From contig CALCCV010000434.1 of assembly GCA_937900305.1 (NCBI GenBank), forward strand, positions 1 to 20,113: a stretch of DNA of 20,113 nt, read 5' to 3'. The position numbers were made by a program, and so were the translations under genes. The notes beneath the pieces were generated by a model that was given only the letters and a program-made list of their open reading frames with translations, had not been told where the DNA came from and did no database searches. The DNA is from an uncultured Pseudobdellovibrionaceae bacterium (lineage in GTDB: Bacteria > Bdellovibrionota > Bdellovibrionia > Bdellovibrionales > Bdellovibrionaceae). This document shows, in pieces, positions 7,834 through 15,282 of the stretch (positions are counted from its first letter, which is position 1; every line of letters starts with the position of its first letter).

Positions 7834-8451
7834 GTGATCATCGTGCGTAGTCTTGGCTGCCTGACGGTTGCAGTTTTAAGTTTGAGTTTGGGCGCTTGTG
7901 GGTTTCACGTTGGCAACGATGGACTGTATGACGATCCTGAAGGATTAAACACAACAGCAACGGCCTGGCAGCAGCTGCCGGAAGCTCTTAAAAAGAATTT
8001 TATTTTTTTTCCGGTGACAGGTCCTCATCATTTTCAAGATGACTGGGGCGCTGCTCGAGCTGGTCATCGCCACATCGGTATCGATATCATGGCTGCGAAA
8101 ATGACTCCCATCATCGCAGTGGTGGCTGGCACGGTTGCCTGGGTCCGCGACCAAAAAGGCGGGGAGTGCTGCTATCTAGCGATCGATCACAAAAATGACT
8201 TTCAAACTCGGTACATCCACTTGAACAATGACACTCCAGGCACCGACGACGGTCAAGTCGTGGGAATTTCACCAGGGCTTCGTGCCGGCCAAACGGTTCG
8301 CGCTGGCGAAATCATTGGCTGGGTTGGAGATAGTGGAAATGCCGAGGCGACGGCACCGCATCTTCATTTTGAAGTTTGGTACCAAAAGCGGCCGATGAAT
8401 CCTTATAAATTTTTGGTGAATGCCAAACACGTGTCGCCGCTGACGAAATGA
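7834..8451 (+). CDS. M23 (LytM-type) zinc metallopeptidase lipoprotein
   Basis: A 205-residue lipoprotein likely to cleave peptide cross-links in peptidoglycan. The hydrophobic N-terminus ends in the lipobox LGAC with Cys22. The peptidase domain spans about 55-195. Zinc ligands are visible as His80 and Asp84 in HIGID and His178 in HLH (176-178), with the usual YIH at 127-129, so it appears catalytically complete. Many LytM proteins without enzyme activity lack these residues. The GTG start gives a normal lipoprotein signal and has GGAGG six bases upstream; an ATG at 7717 would add 39 residues that look unrelated to a signal. The gene converges on ppc with a 23-base gap. A role in cell-wall remodelling is inferred from the family. 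Confidence 0.88.
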   Translation: MIIVRSLGCLTVAVLSLSLGACGFHVGNDGLYDDPEGLNTTATAWQQLPEALKKNFIFFPVTGPHHFQDDWGAARAGHRHIGIDIMAAKMTPIIAVVAGTVAWVRDQKGGECCYLAIDHKNDFQTRYIHLNNDTPGTDDGQVVGISPGLRAGQTVRAGEIIGWVGDSGNAEATAPHLHFEVWYQKRPMNPYKFLVNAKHVSPLTK

Positions 8452-8455
8452 TGGG

Positions 8456-8476
8456 ACGAAGTTCGTATCTTTTTTT
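8456..8476 (+). terminator. Weak terminator-like hairpin with T7 tract
   Basis: ACGA and TCGT form a short stem around three bases just past the M23 gene stop, and seven T residues follow at 8470-8476. The stem is only four pairs, so efficiency would be low. It overlaps the end of the convergent ppc gene. Confidence 0.3.
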
Positions 8477-10832
8477 ACCCTGTGGTGAGCATTCCGCTCG
8501 CAACTCCCGAAACAGATTCTCTGAGTAGGGGAATATTCCGATTCTTCAGAGCCAAGGTTTGCAAGACATTGAGTGGTGATATCAGTGGTGAGCGCAACGC
8601 GATGCTTTTGCCCAACCACGGGCGATGCCATAAAAGATCTCTCTTTCCACTCAAACTGCGGACAAATTTTTCCGCCCGAACTTTTTCAGATTTCAAAAAT
8701 TTCTTGTAGGACTCTATTTGTTGCCGAGGCAGATCCGAATTTTCAAGGTAGAAAAAAAAGATCGGGAGTTCGACTTTGGCCAGCGTGAAACCAAGGACTT
8801 TTACATAGCTGCGAAAGAGGGAGTCGTTTTTGAAAAGTTTTTTATAAGCTAATTTTTCCTTTTTTGAAGTTTTCGCCCAAAAGGTGCCGACACCAATCCA
8901 CGTCGGCATCAGAAGGCGAGTTTGCGTCCAGCACAAGACCCACGGGATGGCTCGCAAAGAACCTAGTGAAAATGTGGTTGACCGCTTACTGGGCCGAGAG
9001 CCCATTTTGAGATTTTGCAAAAATGGATAGGGCGTCGCTTTTGCCACCAAATTTAAAAAATCGGGAGAGGCAACAAACGTTCGATAGGATGTTTGCATTT
9101 CTGTAGCCAATTTTTTTAGAAGCTGCGCCTCGGACTCCGTTCTTTGTTTCCGGTGCGCGTGACTTTTGACGAAACTCAATTGTTGAATCTGACTTCGCAG
9201 GATCTCGGGTTGGCTGTAGGTTCGATAAATCATTTCTCCCTGGATGGTCATTTTAACGTTTTGAAAAACCGAAGCTGGCCACCACTCAGTCTGCTCTTCA
9301 ACCGATCCGCCCCCTCGTTCCACGCTACCCCCTGAGCCATGAAAAAAAACGGGGCGAAGTCCTCTTTGCCGAATCAGAGGATCGAGTTCACGAAGGGATT
9401 GGTCGATCAGGAACTTGGATGAAAACACCCCATTTTCTTTGGCTGAATCTGAATATCCCAACATCACTTCGAATTTTCCACCCCAATTTTTTTTCATCCT
9501 CTGCCGAATCGCGGGAGAACGAAGGGTTTTGCGAAGGATGGATTGGGCACTTTCAAGGGCACTGGCACTCTCAAAAAGTGGAATAATTGGAAGTCGATCA
9601 TTGCCAAGTTCTCGGCGCGCGAGGCTCATGGCCGTTAGGATGTCTTCGTCGCTTTCCGTGCGAGAAATCACAAATCCTCGCACGTACCCCTTCACGTCTC
9701 CTCCTTTGGCGATATCGCGCACGGCTCGTAGCATTTTGACAATCGCCGCGTTTTTCTTGGGTCCGGTGGCTTCGTGGACGAGCGTCGAGTCTTCGCGGAG
9801 TTCGAGTGGCATAACTAAACTTGGAAACAAAAACAAAAGGTCCCGAATCTGTTGTAAGCTTTGTGAGGGCCCTTTGATGACTTTGTTAAAAAGGGTGTCG
9901 GCTTTCTGAAGACTCTCGATAAATCTCGAAACTCGCTTCGCATCGCCAACGTCAACTTTCTTGAGATCCTTGGCGTTGTCAAAAATTTCGGTGCAGGAAT
10001 TTAAAAGCCGCTGGCGATCAGCATCGGCCAGCCTGCGAGAGTGGAGGAGAAGGTGCACGGCCTCTCGGTGCTCTTCGAGGCGATGGTGAACCCACTGAAG
10101 AATTTTGACTCGCGACTTCTGAAGGCTCGCGAGCAAAGTCTTTTCGTTGACACCTGGATGGCCGTCTTTGTCACCGCCCACCCATGTTCGCAAATAAAAG
10201 GGTCTGTTCGAGCGACTGTAGGAAACTAAAGTCGTTAAAATATTTTCGTTGAGAGCCAATGAAAAAATATAGTCAGCTTCGTCTTCGACAGAAGGTTTTT
10301 TTTGCTTTGCTAAACTGCATTGCCAAAGCAATCGCAGCTCCGAAAGAAGCAAGACGGCGTGATGTTCTCGGCTTTCTAATAACTCGCGAGCCAACAAATC
10401 TTGAATTCGCAATATGACACTCAAAAACAAAGGGTCACGCGATTCGGTTGGGTGCGCTGTCAAAACGTGTGTGAGCTTGCCACCTTCGATAAATGGAGCG
10501 GTTTCAGGCGATGTGGTCTGGCGAAGTCGATGGCAGCGATAGGCAGACTCGCAGGTGTTGATAAGCTCAAGCATCAGTGCGAAGGCATGACCAATTTCCC
10601 ATTGTTCATCGCCGCTCAATTTAGCGAGCTCCTTTTGCAGCGCCTGCAAACCCACAAGCGATTGTCCCTTAGGCGATTTGACCAACACACGAATTCTTTC
10701 GATACGGCGAAATTTCGAGGTCCCTAACTGTCCACGAATTTGTTGGCCCAGAAGACGGACAGACCAGTCCACAAGGCGAGTGAGTTCCTTTGGCAAGTTT
10801 TGATTTTTAGAGCTCGCTGCAATTGATTTCAT
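8475..10832 (-). CDS. ppc: Phosphoenolpyruvate carboxylase (divergent, short)
   Basis: A 785-residue enzyme that adds bicarbonate to phosphoenolpyruvate to give oxaloacetate, refilling the TCA cycle. Landmarks in order are LTAHPTE (catalytic His127), WVGGDKDGHP (about 217-226), IPLFES, LGYSDSAKENG (about 459-469, Mg ligand Asp), FHGSGGSVERGGG (about 497-509), QGEMI, GSRPSKR (about 611-617), LRAIPWVLCWTQTR and the C-terminal GMLTTG. The chain is shorter than the usual 870-950 residues. The Gly-rich loop is changed: Ser500 sits where the common FHGRGG has Arg and Glu505 where Gly is usual, while the Arg matching E. coli Arg587 is kept. The ATG at 10832 has AAAGG five bases upstream; GTG 10886 or TTG 10889 would add 18-19 unconserved residues. 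No neighbour belongs to the same pathway. Confidence 0.9.
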   Translation of the reverse strand: MKSIAASSKNQNLPKELTRLVDWSVRLLGQQIRGQLGTSKFRRIERIRVLVKSPKGQSLVGLQALQKELAKLSGDEQWEIGHAFALMLELINTCESAYRCHRLRQTTSPETAPFIEGGKLTHVLTAHPTESRDPLFLSVILRIQDLLARELLESREHHAVLLLSELRLLWQCSLAKQKKPSVEDEADYIFSLALNENILTTLVSYSRSNRPFYLRTWVGGDKDGHPGVNEKTLLASLQKSRVKILQWVHHRLEEHREAVHLLLHSRRLADADRQRLLNSCTEIFDNAKDLKKVDVGDAKRVSRFIESLQKADTLFNKVIKGPSQSLQQIRDLLFLFPSLVMPLELREDSTLVHEATGPKKNAAIVKMLRAVRDIAKGGDVKGYVRGFVISRTESDEDILTAMSLARRELGNDRLPIIPLFESASALESAQSILRKTLRSPAIRQRMKKNWGGKFEVMLGYSDSAKENGVFSSKFLIDQSLRELDPLIRQRGLRPVFFHGSGGSVERGGGSVEEQTEWWPASVFQNVKMTIQGEMIYRTYSQPEILRSQIQQLSFVKSHAHRKQRTESEAQLLKKLATEMQTSYRTFVASPDFLNLVAKATPYPFLQNLKMGSRPSKRSTTFSLGSLRAIPWVLCWTQTRLLMPTWIGVGTFWAKTSKKEKLAYKKLFKNDSLFRSYVKVLGFTLAKVELPIFFFYLENSDLPRQQIESYKKFLKSEKVRAEKFVRSLSGKRDLLWHRPWLGKSIALRSPLISPLNVLQTLALKNRNIPLLRESVSGVASGMLTTG

Positions 10833-11109
10833 TGGGGCCTTTCTGGCTCGAGGCTCTGTGATAGCAGCTCGTTTCGCAGACGTCACCAAAGGCCTGAGAT
10901 TCTTCGGTAAGGCTTGTTACATAAGAATTCTCGGAGTTATGGTCTGTCACCAGACAGTGGCAACCTTTTCGCAGTCCCAAAATATTTTGATACTCGCTAT
11001 TCAAATTTTTTTCCTTCAGTTCCGCCAAAAGTTTTTGGTCGGGAAAAAGACTAAAATTCGCTGGCCCAGCCTTGTCAGGTTTTGGAGAGAACGCAAAAAT
11101 AGATATCAA
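10807..11109 (-). CDS. Possible small Cys-containing protein (hypothetical, uncertain)
   Basis: Between ppc and the divergent serine protease, the minus strand is open in one frame up to 11196. A TTG at 11109 would give 100 residues with a weak hydrophobic start (ISIFAF) and five cysteines in the C-terminal half (GCHC, VC, SC, NC). The composition is polar and acidic and looks more protein-like than the other frames here. The end overlaps the ppc start by 26 bases, as in a coupled gene pair. Against it are the lack of a ribosome binding site, only a non-ATG start, and an upstream extension that would lie antisense to the protease signal peptide. I recognise no family. Confidence 0.3.
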   Translation of the reverse strand: MISIFAFSPKPDKAGPANFSLFPDQKLLAELKEKNLNSEYQNILGLRKGCHCLVTDHNSENSYVTSLTEESQAFGDVCETSCYHRASSQKGPNEINCSEL

Positions 11110-11117
11110 TGTTAACG

Positions 11118-12032
11118 ATGAAAAGTACCTGTTGGCCAAAGTGGAAGTGCTTCTTAGTGGTTTCGATGCTAGGTCTGGCGATCTCCGGATTAGCAAAGGC
11201 AGAAATACCTTATCAGGCGGTGGGAAAAATAACAGTTTCGAACATCTCGCGCTTAGGTTTGCCGGTGGGCAACGTCGGCACTGGAATTTTAGTCAGCCAC
11301 GAAGGTTATTTTCTAACAAATTTCCACAATATCGTTGGTTGCTTTCGCGCTGAAAACGAAAATCCACGTCGGCAACCTGCCTCACTGGTTGGACGACCTT
11401 GCCGAGCCAAAGTGACCATTGATTTTGTCAATGCAAAGGTCCCGATTCAAATTCACGAATTTACGATCGTCAACTTGGGATCCATAGGTATTGATTTAGA
11501 TCAACACCTTTACCGGGATTGGGCCGTACTCAAAATTTCTCACCCCAAGCTCCGTCAAATACCTCTGCCAAAGATTGCTGATCAAAATGAAAATGATGGA
11601 GATATTCGAATTTTAGGTTTTCCGGCCCAACCGGTGGGTTCCGTAGTCAAAGTCGGCACTGACATGCGCCTAACAGCCGGTCGCTTAGTGGATTACCAAA
11701 AGACAATGGCCAACTGGGTGAAAATCTATAGCGCCTTGGCCTTGAACGTCACTCAGTTTCAAGATCTGCTCTTAACCGTGAAGCGGAACTTTTTCAGAGA
11801 CAACGAAAGTCTGTTTCACAATGCTCCGATCTTTCCGGGTTACAGCGGTGGCCCCATCTTCAATGGCAAAGATGAGATGATCGGCATCACCTGGGGCTCC
11901 TTAACTGTGTGGAATGAAGACTACGGACCAATGCCTCACGAGCAACTCGGCCTCGATTTTCGCCGCCCCGAAAAACTCAGTAACCAACTCGCAACGGGCC
12001 TCCGCGCCTCGGCGATCATGAAACGCCTGTAA
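11118..12032 (+). CDS. Exported trypsin-like serine protease
   Basis: A 304-residue exported protein with a trypsin-like (S1/HtrA-type) fold. A signal peptide of about 28 residues ends near GLAKA. The catalytic triad can be read as His70 in LTNFHNIV, Asp134 in DWAVLKI and Ser243 in PGYSGGP. VGTGILVSHEG is the usual first strand pair before the His. Cys75 and Cys95 could form a disulfide near the active site. No PDZ domain follows, so it is not a full HtrA/DegP; an insert of about 50 residues lies before the Ser. Two in-frame ATGs exist (11109 and 11118), neither with a good ribosome binding site. The second gives the more standard signal peptide. It probably acts in the periplasm or outside the cell. 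Its substrate cannot be inferred. Confidence 0.85.
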   Translation: MKSTCWPKWKCFLVVSMLGLAISGLAKAEIPYQAVGKITVSNISRLGLPVGNVGTGILVSHEGYFLTNFHNIVGCFRAENENPRRQPASLVGRPCRAKVTIDFVNAKVPIQIHEFTIVNLGSIGIDLDQHLYRDWAVLKISHPKLRQIPLPKIADQNENDGDIRILGFPAQPVGSVVKVGTDMRLTAGRLVDYQKTMANWVKIYSALALNVTQFQDLLLTVKRNFFRDNESLFHNAPIFPGYSGGPIFNGKDEMIGITWGSLTVWNEDYGPMPHEQLGLDFRRPEKLSNQLATGLRASAIMKRL

Positions 12033-12043
12033 CTACATGGAAC

Positions 12044-12109
12044 ACTTTGGTGTTGCAAAGCTCTTAAGTGTCTCTTGAGTGTCTAAGTTAAATTCTTCAA
12101 CGCCAAAGT
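12044..12109. terminator. Inverted repeat with nested tandem repeats between convergent genes
   Basis: ACTTTGGTGTTG (12044-12055) and CAACGCCAAAGT (12098-12109) pair over 12 bases with one G-U wobble. Between them, CTCTTAAGTGT and CTCTTGAGTGT (12061-12082) are adjacent 11-bp copies differing at one base, and they can form a small inner hairpin. The structure fills the gap between the convergent protease and solute-binding-protein genes, so a bidirectional terminator is likely. The T-tract is poor (TTTT some bases later). Confidence 0.4.
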
Positions 12110-12121
12110 ATTCCAGTTTTA

Positions 12122-12895
12122 TCATTTCAAGTATTTGTCGATGATTTTTTGGTAACTTCCGTCGGCTTTGATGGTGGCGAGCGTGGAGTTGAAGGCAGTG
12201 ACGATTTCTTTATTTATGCTTTTTTTACTAAACATAAAGAAAAGTGTATCTTGGCCGACGTTCACCGGATGAATTTCCAGTTGGTCGATGGAGCCGTCTT
12301 TTTTTGCTAGAGGCCGATAGGTGAACTCGTTGACCAAAATTCCTTGAACTCGGCCAGCCATCAATTTTTTGAGACTCTGTTCTTCGTCGTTGGCTTCTTC
12401 GATGATGGCCTTGAAGGCGGGCAGTTTGATGGCGGCGGTGTAGATGTCGCCGTACTCGTAGGAGCGACTGACGCCCAACTTAAATTTCGGAACTTTTGCG
12501 AGGTCCGCGAGATTTGCGATTTTGATTTTTGAAGATTCGCCTTTTTTCATTAAAAGAACATTTCTGACCGTCACATAGGGTTCGCTGAAATAGGCAAAGG
12601 CTTCGCGCTCTGTGGTTTTTGAAGCGCTGGGGGTGATGTGCACATCACCGTTTTGAATGCCGGCGAGCAGGCGGGGCCATGGGATTTGTACAAAAGTGAA
12701 TTTGCAATTCATCTTGCCGAGAATTTCTTTGGTGAGATCAAAATCAATTCCGGTGTAATCGCCTTTGGCAGTTTTCATCTGAAAGGGCGCGTAGGGTTCC
12801 CACCCCAATTTGATATCGGAAGGGCAGCTGGCTGCGCCGGAGTTCAATGACCAAATTGTCATCCCCGTTAAAACAAAAAATCGAATTCGTTTCAT
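12122..12895 (-). CDS. Family 3 periplasmic solute-binding protein (orphan)
   Basis: A 257-residue protein of the SBP_bac_3 family, normally the periplasmic receptor of polar amino-acid ABC importers. A signal peptide of about 22 residues precedes CPSDIKLGWEPYAPFQ. Then come GDYTGIDFDL (45-54), PWPRLLAGIQNGDVHI and SKTTERE, whose Arg97 matches the family residue that binds the ligand carboxylate. In the second lobe GILVNE (185-190) has Asn189 where amino-acid binders usually have Asp for the ligand amino group, so the ligand may not be a standard amino acid. GGGGAGAG lies just before the ATG. No permease or ATPase gene is adjacent, so it either works with a distant transporter or senses or sequesters its ligand. 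Cys24 and Cys64 may be linked. Confidence 0.87.
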   Translation of the reverse strand: MKRIRFFVLTGMTIWSLNSGAASCPSDIKLGWEPYAPFQMKTAKGDYTGIDFDLTKEILGKMNCKFTFVQIPWPRLLAGIQNGDVHITPSASKTTEREAFAYFSEPYVTVRNVLLMKKGESSKIKIANLADLAKVPKFKLGVSRSYEYGDIYTAAIKLPAFKAIIEEANDEEQSLKKLMAGRVQGILVNEFTYRPLAKKDGSIDQLEIHPVNVGQDTLFFMFSKKSINKEIVTAFNSTLATIKADGSYQKIIDKYLK

Positions 12896-13049
12896 ACTCT
12901 CCCCGAAGTTCCTGCAATTGAGGTTGGTGTTTTCCTATCATCCATCGTTAACCCTTTTGTCGAGAAGTCAAGGGTCCATGAAGAATCGAATGTTCTAGTC
13001 CAAGGTCGATGAGGTTGTGTCCAATTCGCCAGTCAGTTAATCTTTTCAT

Positions 13050-13847
13050 ATGGCATTGCCTTTTGAAGTTAGAGATCCCTTTCCTTTGGTTGATTTGAAT
13101 CTTCATTCCCATCGTGAAATTCAAGTTCATTCCAAGGCAGTTGATGAATGGTTAGGATTTGAACTATTGCCAGTCGAATCAAAAATTGAAAAGTTTGGAT
13201 GCCGTCGCCGACCGAATGCGGCTCAAGGCATCCAAAATCTTTGGGCGGGTTTGGATCCTCAGGATTTGCAAACCCCCTATGTGGAATTGCGCGCTATTTT
13301 GGCGGCGCTTCCGCTGCCGTTGGCAGCGAGAATCGTTGATTTCGGTAGTGCTTACGGGCGACTTGGATTTGTGATGGCTCGGCATTTGCCAAGTGCTGAA
13401 TTTCTTGGCTTTGAATTTGTCGGTGAAAGAGTTCTTGAGTTCGAGAGAGTTAAAGCACGTCACAATTTGAAGCGAGCACAGGTTCGCCATGCCGATCTCA
13501 CCTCGTCGGCTTTTGCCTTGCCCGAAGCGGATTGCTATTTCATCTATGATTTTGGACATCGCTCGGCGATTGAGCGCATCCTTTCTCTTTTGAGAATTCG
13601 GGCGGAGCGTTTGGATTTTTATCTCGTCGCTCGTGGTCGTCAGTCCTTGTATTCGCTCGATGGCATTCACGCCAGTTGGGCCGTCAAAGCTAGTTCTGTG
13701 ATTACGGCCCGCACTCAGCTCTATCGCTGCGGCCCTGGCCATCAAGAAATATTGAGAGACAAAGTGCAAAACAAAGAACTTGAATTGACGGTTTCTAAGC
13801 GTTCTCTGGGCGAAGTCTTTGCGAGACCAAATTCTAAAAATTCCTAA
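13050..13847 (+). CDS. SAM-dependent class I methyltransferase-like protein
   Basis: A 265-residue cytoplasmic protein with no signal peptide. Residues 95-106 (IVDFGSAYGRLG) are the SAM-binding motif I of a Rossmann-fold methyltransferase. FEF with Glu122 is the acidic residue after strand 2, ADLTS near 148-152 fits motif II, and DCYFIYDF (161-168) fits strand 4. The first 80 or so residues are rich in His and charged residues and resemble nothing I know. The ATG has no clear ribosome binding site, but it is the only Met before motif I. The gene is divergent from the solute-binding protein and precedes the motor operon by 232 bases, with a promoter-like signal between. The layout loosely recalls DOT1-like or small-molecule methyltransferases. 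The substrate is unknown. Confidence 0.75.
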   Translation: MALPFEVRDPFPLVDLNLHSHREIQVHSKAVDEWLGFELLPVESKIEKFGCRRRPNAAQGIQNLWAGLDPQDLQTPYVELRAILAALPLPLAARIVDFGSAYGRLGFVMARHLPSAEFLGFEFVGERVLEFERVKARHNLKRAQVRHADLTSSAFALPEADCYFIYDFGHRSAIERILSLLRIRAERLDFYLVARGRQSLYSLDGIHASWAVKASSVITARTQLYRCGPGHQEILRDKVQNKELELTVSKRSLGEVFARPNSKNS

Positions 13848-13944
13848 ATCATTTGAGAACATATTTCTCAGCTCAGGATATATTTCTGGGTATGAAGATT
13901 GTGTGAACGATGCAACAATTCGCTGTGGCTCGATCGCTGCAAAG

Positions 13945-13968
13945 GCGCTGTCGCGTTGTTTAGCGCGA
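13945..13968. promoter_or_regulatory. Overlapping inverted repeats just upstream of the motor-operon promoter
   Basis: GCGCT/AGCGC (13945-13949 and 13962-13966) and TCGCG/CGCGA (13951-13955 and 13964-13968) are overlapping five-base inverted repeats. They end one base before the candidate -35 box. They could bind a regulator, but short GC-rich repeats also arise by chance. Confidence 0.25.
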
Positions 13969-13969
13969 T

Positions 13970-13999
13970 TTGCAATCAACAAAATAAAAAAAATATAAA
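13970..13999 (+). promoter_or_regulatory. Candidate promoter of the motor operon
   Basis: TTGCAA (13970-13975) and TATAAA (13994-13999) are 18 bases apart in a run of A residues. They match the housekeeping sigma consensus at four and five of six bases. Transcription would begin near 14006 and give a leader of about 75 bases before the ATG at 14080. The A-rich spacer means a TATA-like match is easier to find by chance. Confidence 0.45.
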
Positions 14000-14079
14000 A
14001 AATTTTTTGGACAAAGCGATTCTTTTGGCGAAGACTATTTTTCGTCGTTTGAAAAGTGAAGATTCAGTAGGGGGTTTTT

Positions 14080-14772
14080 ATGAATCTGATTCGCGCGTTT
14101 CAAGAGGGTGGACCCTTCATGTTCGTCATTTTGGCATTTGGCCTCTTGACGATCTTTTTTATTTTTGAACGTTGGAAAAGTTTGTATCGCGGCATAAGCG
14201 TCGCTCCGAGTGAACTGAAAAACTCGATGAAGGAGGCACTTCGTCGTGGTGATCTGACTCAAGCTGAACGCTTAGCGCTGCAAACGCCTTCAGTGCTTGG
14301 CAAAATTGTGGCTCGAGGTTGCTCAGTTCGTTTGAATGGCGGCTCTGATGAAGAGGTTCAAGCGAGAATGGATGAAGAGCTCAGTGAACAAATCCACAAG
14401 ATGGATCGGCGCACAAGTTTTCTCGCCGTTTTCGGAAATGTCTCCACCCTCGTGGGACTTCTCGGCACCATTTCGGGCATGATTCATTCCTTTAGTGCCG
14501 TTGCGAAAGCCAGTCCGATGGATCGGGCGACGCTCCTCAGTTTGGGCATTTCGGAAGCCATGAATTGCACGGCTTTCGGTTTGATTGTGGCGGTGCCTGC
14601 GCTCATTGCTTATGCCATCTTTCAAAATCGCACTGAGCATCGCGTCCAGTCGCTGACCAATGCGGCCACCGAGTTATTCAATGATTTGATTTTCCACTTT
14701 GATCAGCGAGTAGCGCTCAACAAAGCGAGTTCGCGTCGCGTGGCCGGCAGTCCTCAAGAGGTCATTCAATAA
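14080..14772 (+). CDS. ExbB/TolQ/MotA-family proton channel subunit
   Basis: A 230-residue inner-membrane protein that would form the stator ring of a proton-driven motor with the ExbD-like partners. Three membrane segments are seen at about 13-30, 114-136 and 162-183, with a long cytoplasmic loop between the first two, as in TolQ/ExbB. GLLGTISGMI (126-135) is the family signature of TM2. EAMNCTAFGLIVAVPAL (159-175) is the TM3 signature with the polar Thr164; the residue before it is Cys, where Thr or Ala is more usual. AGGGGG lies about six bases before the ATG. It is the first gene of the operon, with a promoter-like signal upstream. The AglR/AglQ/AglS-type motor of Myxococcus is the closest functional analogue by context, not by measured similarity. 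Confidence 0.92.
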   Translation: MNLIRAFQEGGPFMFVILAFGLLTIFFIFERWKSLYRGISVAPSELKNSMKEALRRGDLTQAERLALQTPSVLGKIVARGCSVRLNGGSDEEVQARMDEELSEQIHKMDRRTSFLAVFGNVSTLVGLLGTISGMIHSFSAVAKASPMDRATLLSLGISEAMNCTAFGLIVAVPALIAYAIFQNRTEHRVQSLTNAATELFNDLIFHFDQRVALNKASSRRVAGSPQEVIQ

Positions 14773-14785
14773 AGGGGGTGAGCTT

Positions 14786-15280
14786 GTGGGTGTTTCCGTC
14801 AATCAGGGCCAGGGCGGCAAGCGGTCTCTCGACGCTGAACTGAACCTCGTTCCATTCATTGATTTGTTGTCGATGTGCATTTGTTTTTTATTGATGACTG
14901 CTGTGTGGCTTGAGATTGGGGCCATTCAGATTCATCAACTTTTCGGATCAAAGCCAGCGGCGGCAGACGAAAAAAAAACGGTGGAAGTGAAAATTCGTTG
15001 GCTCTCTGAATCCAAATTGCTCGCCGAGTTTGTGCGAGATGGCCAAGTTGTCCAACAGTTTGAGGCCACAGGAGCAACGCCGGTGGAAATGAAAGCTTCA
15101 CTCGACACGCACATGAATCAAGTCATAGGTCCGCTGGGATTCGCGGGCGCGGATGGCTTGGAGATGATTGGTAAGGTGCATTCGAATTCTCGAATCAGTT
15201 ACGGTGATGTCATCAGTGTGTTGGACGTTCTAAAAAGTTTTGGGGTGGGAAGCCTCGCTCTTTTGCCCGAGGAGGGTTGA
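14786..15280 (+). CDS. ExbD/TolR-like proton channel subunit, copy 1
   Basis: A 164-residue inner-membrane protein with a short cytoplasmic N-terminus, one membrane segment at about 21-44 and a periplasmic domain. LNLVPFIDLLS places the conserved proton-carrying Asp at residue 26, as in ExbD/TolR, where it is protonated during ion flow through the ExbB ring. The GTG start, 13 bases past the ExbB-like stop, follows AAGGGGGTGA at a good distance. The periplasmic part, with AADEKKTVEVKI and VISVLDVLKSFGV, fits the TolR/ExbD fold. A second ExbD-like gene follows directly. Confidence 0.9.
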   Translation: MGVSVNQGQGGKRSLDAELNLVPFIDLLSMCICFLLMTAVWLEIGAIQIHQLFGSKPAAADEKKTVEVKIRWLSESKLLAEFVRDGQVVQQFEATGATPVEMKASLDTHMNQVIGPLGFAGADGLEMIGKVHSNSRISYGDVISVLDVLKSFGVGSLALLPEEG

Positions 15281-15282
15281 AC

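Noticed and set aside
7551..7850. 99-codon plus-strand frame in the divergent spacer
   Set aside because: It starts with GTG without a convincing ribosome binding site, matches no family and overlaps the M23 gene start. I cannot exclude it, but the region is better explained as promoters.
13179..13982. 267-codon minus-strand frame opposite the methyltransferase
   Set aside because: It is antisense to a frame with a clear SAM-binding motif, shows no domain of its own and covers the promoter region of the motor operon.
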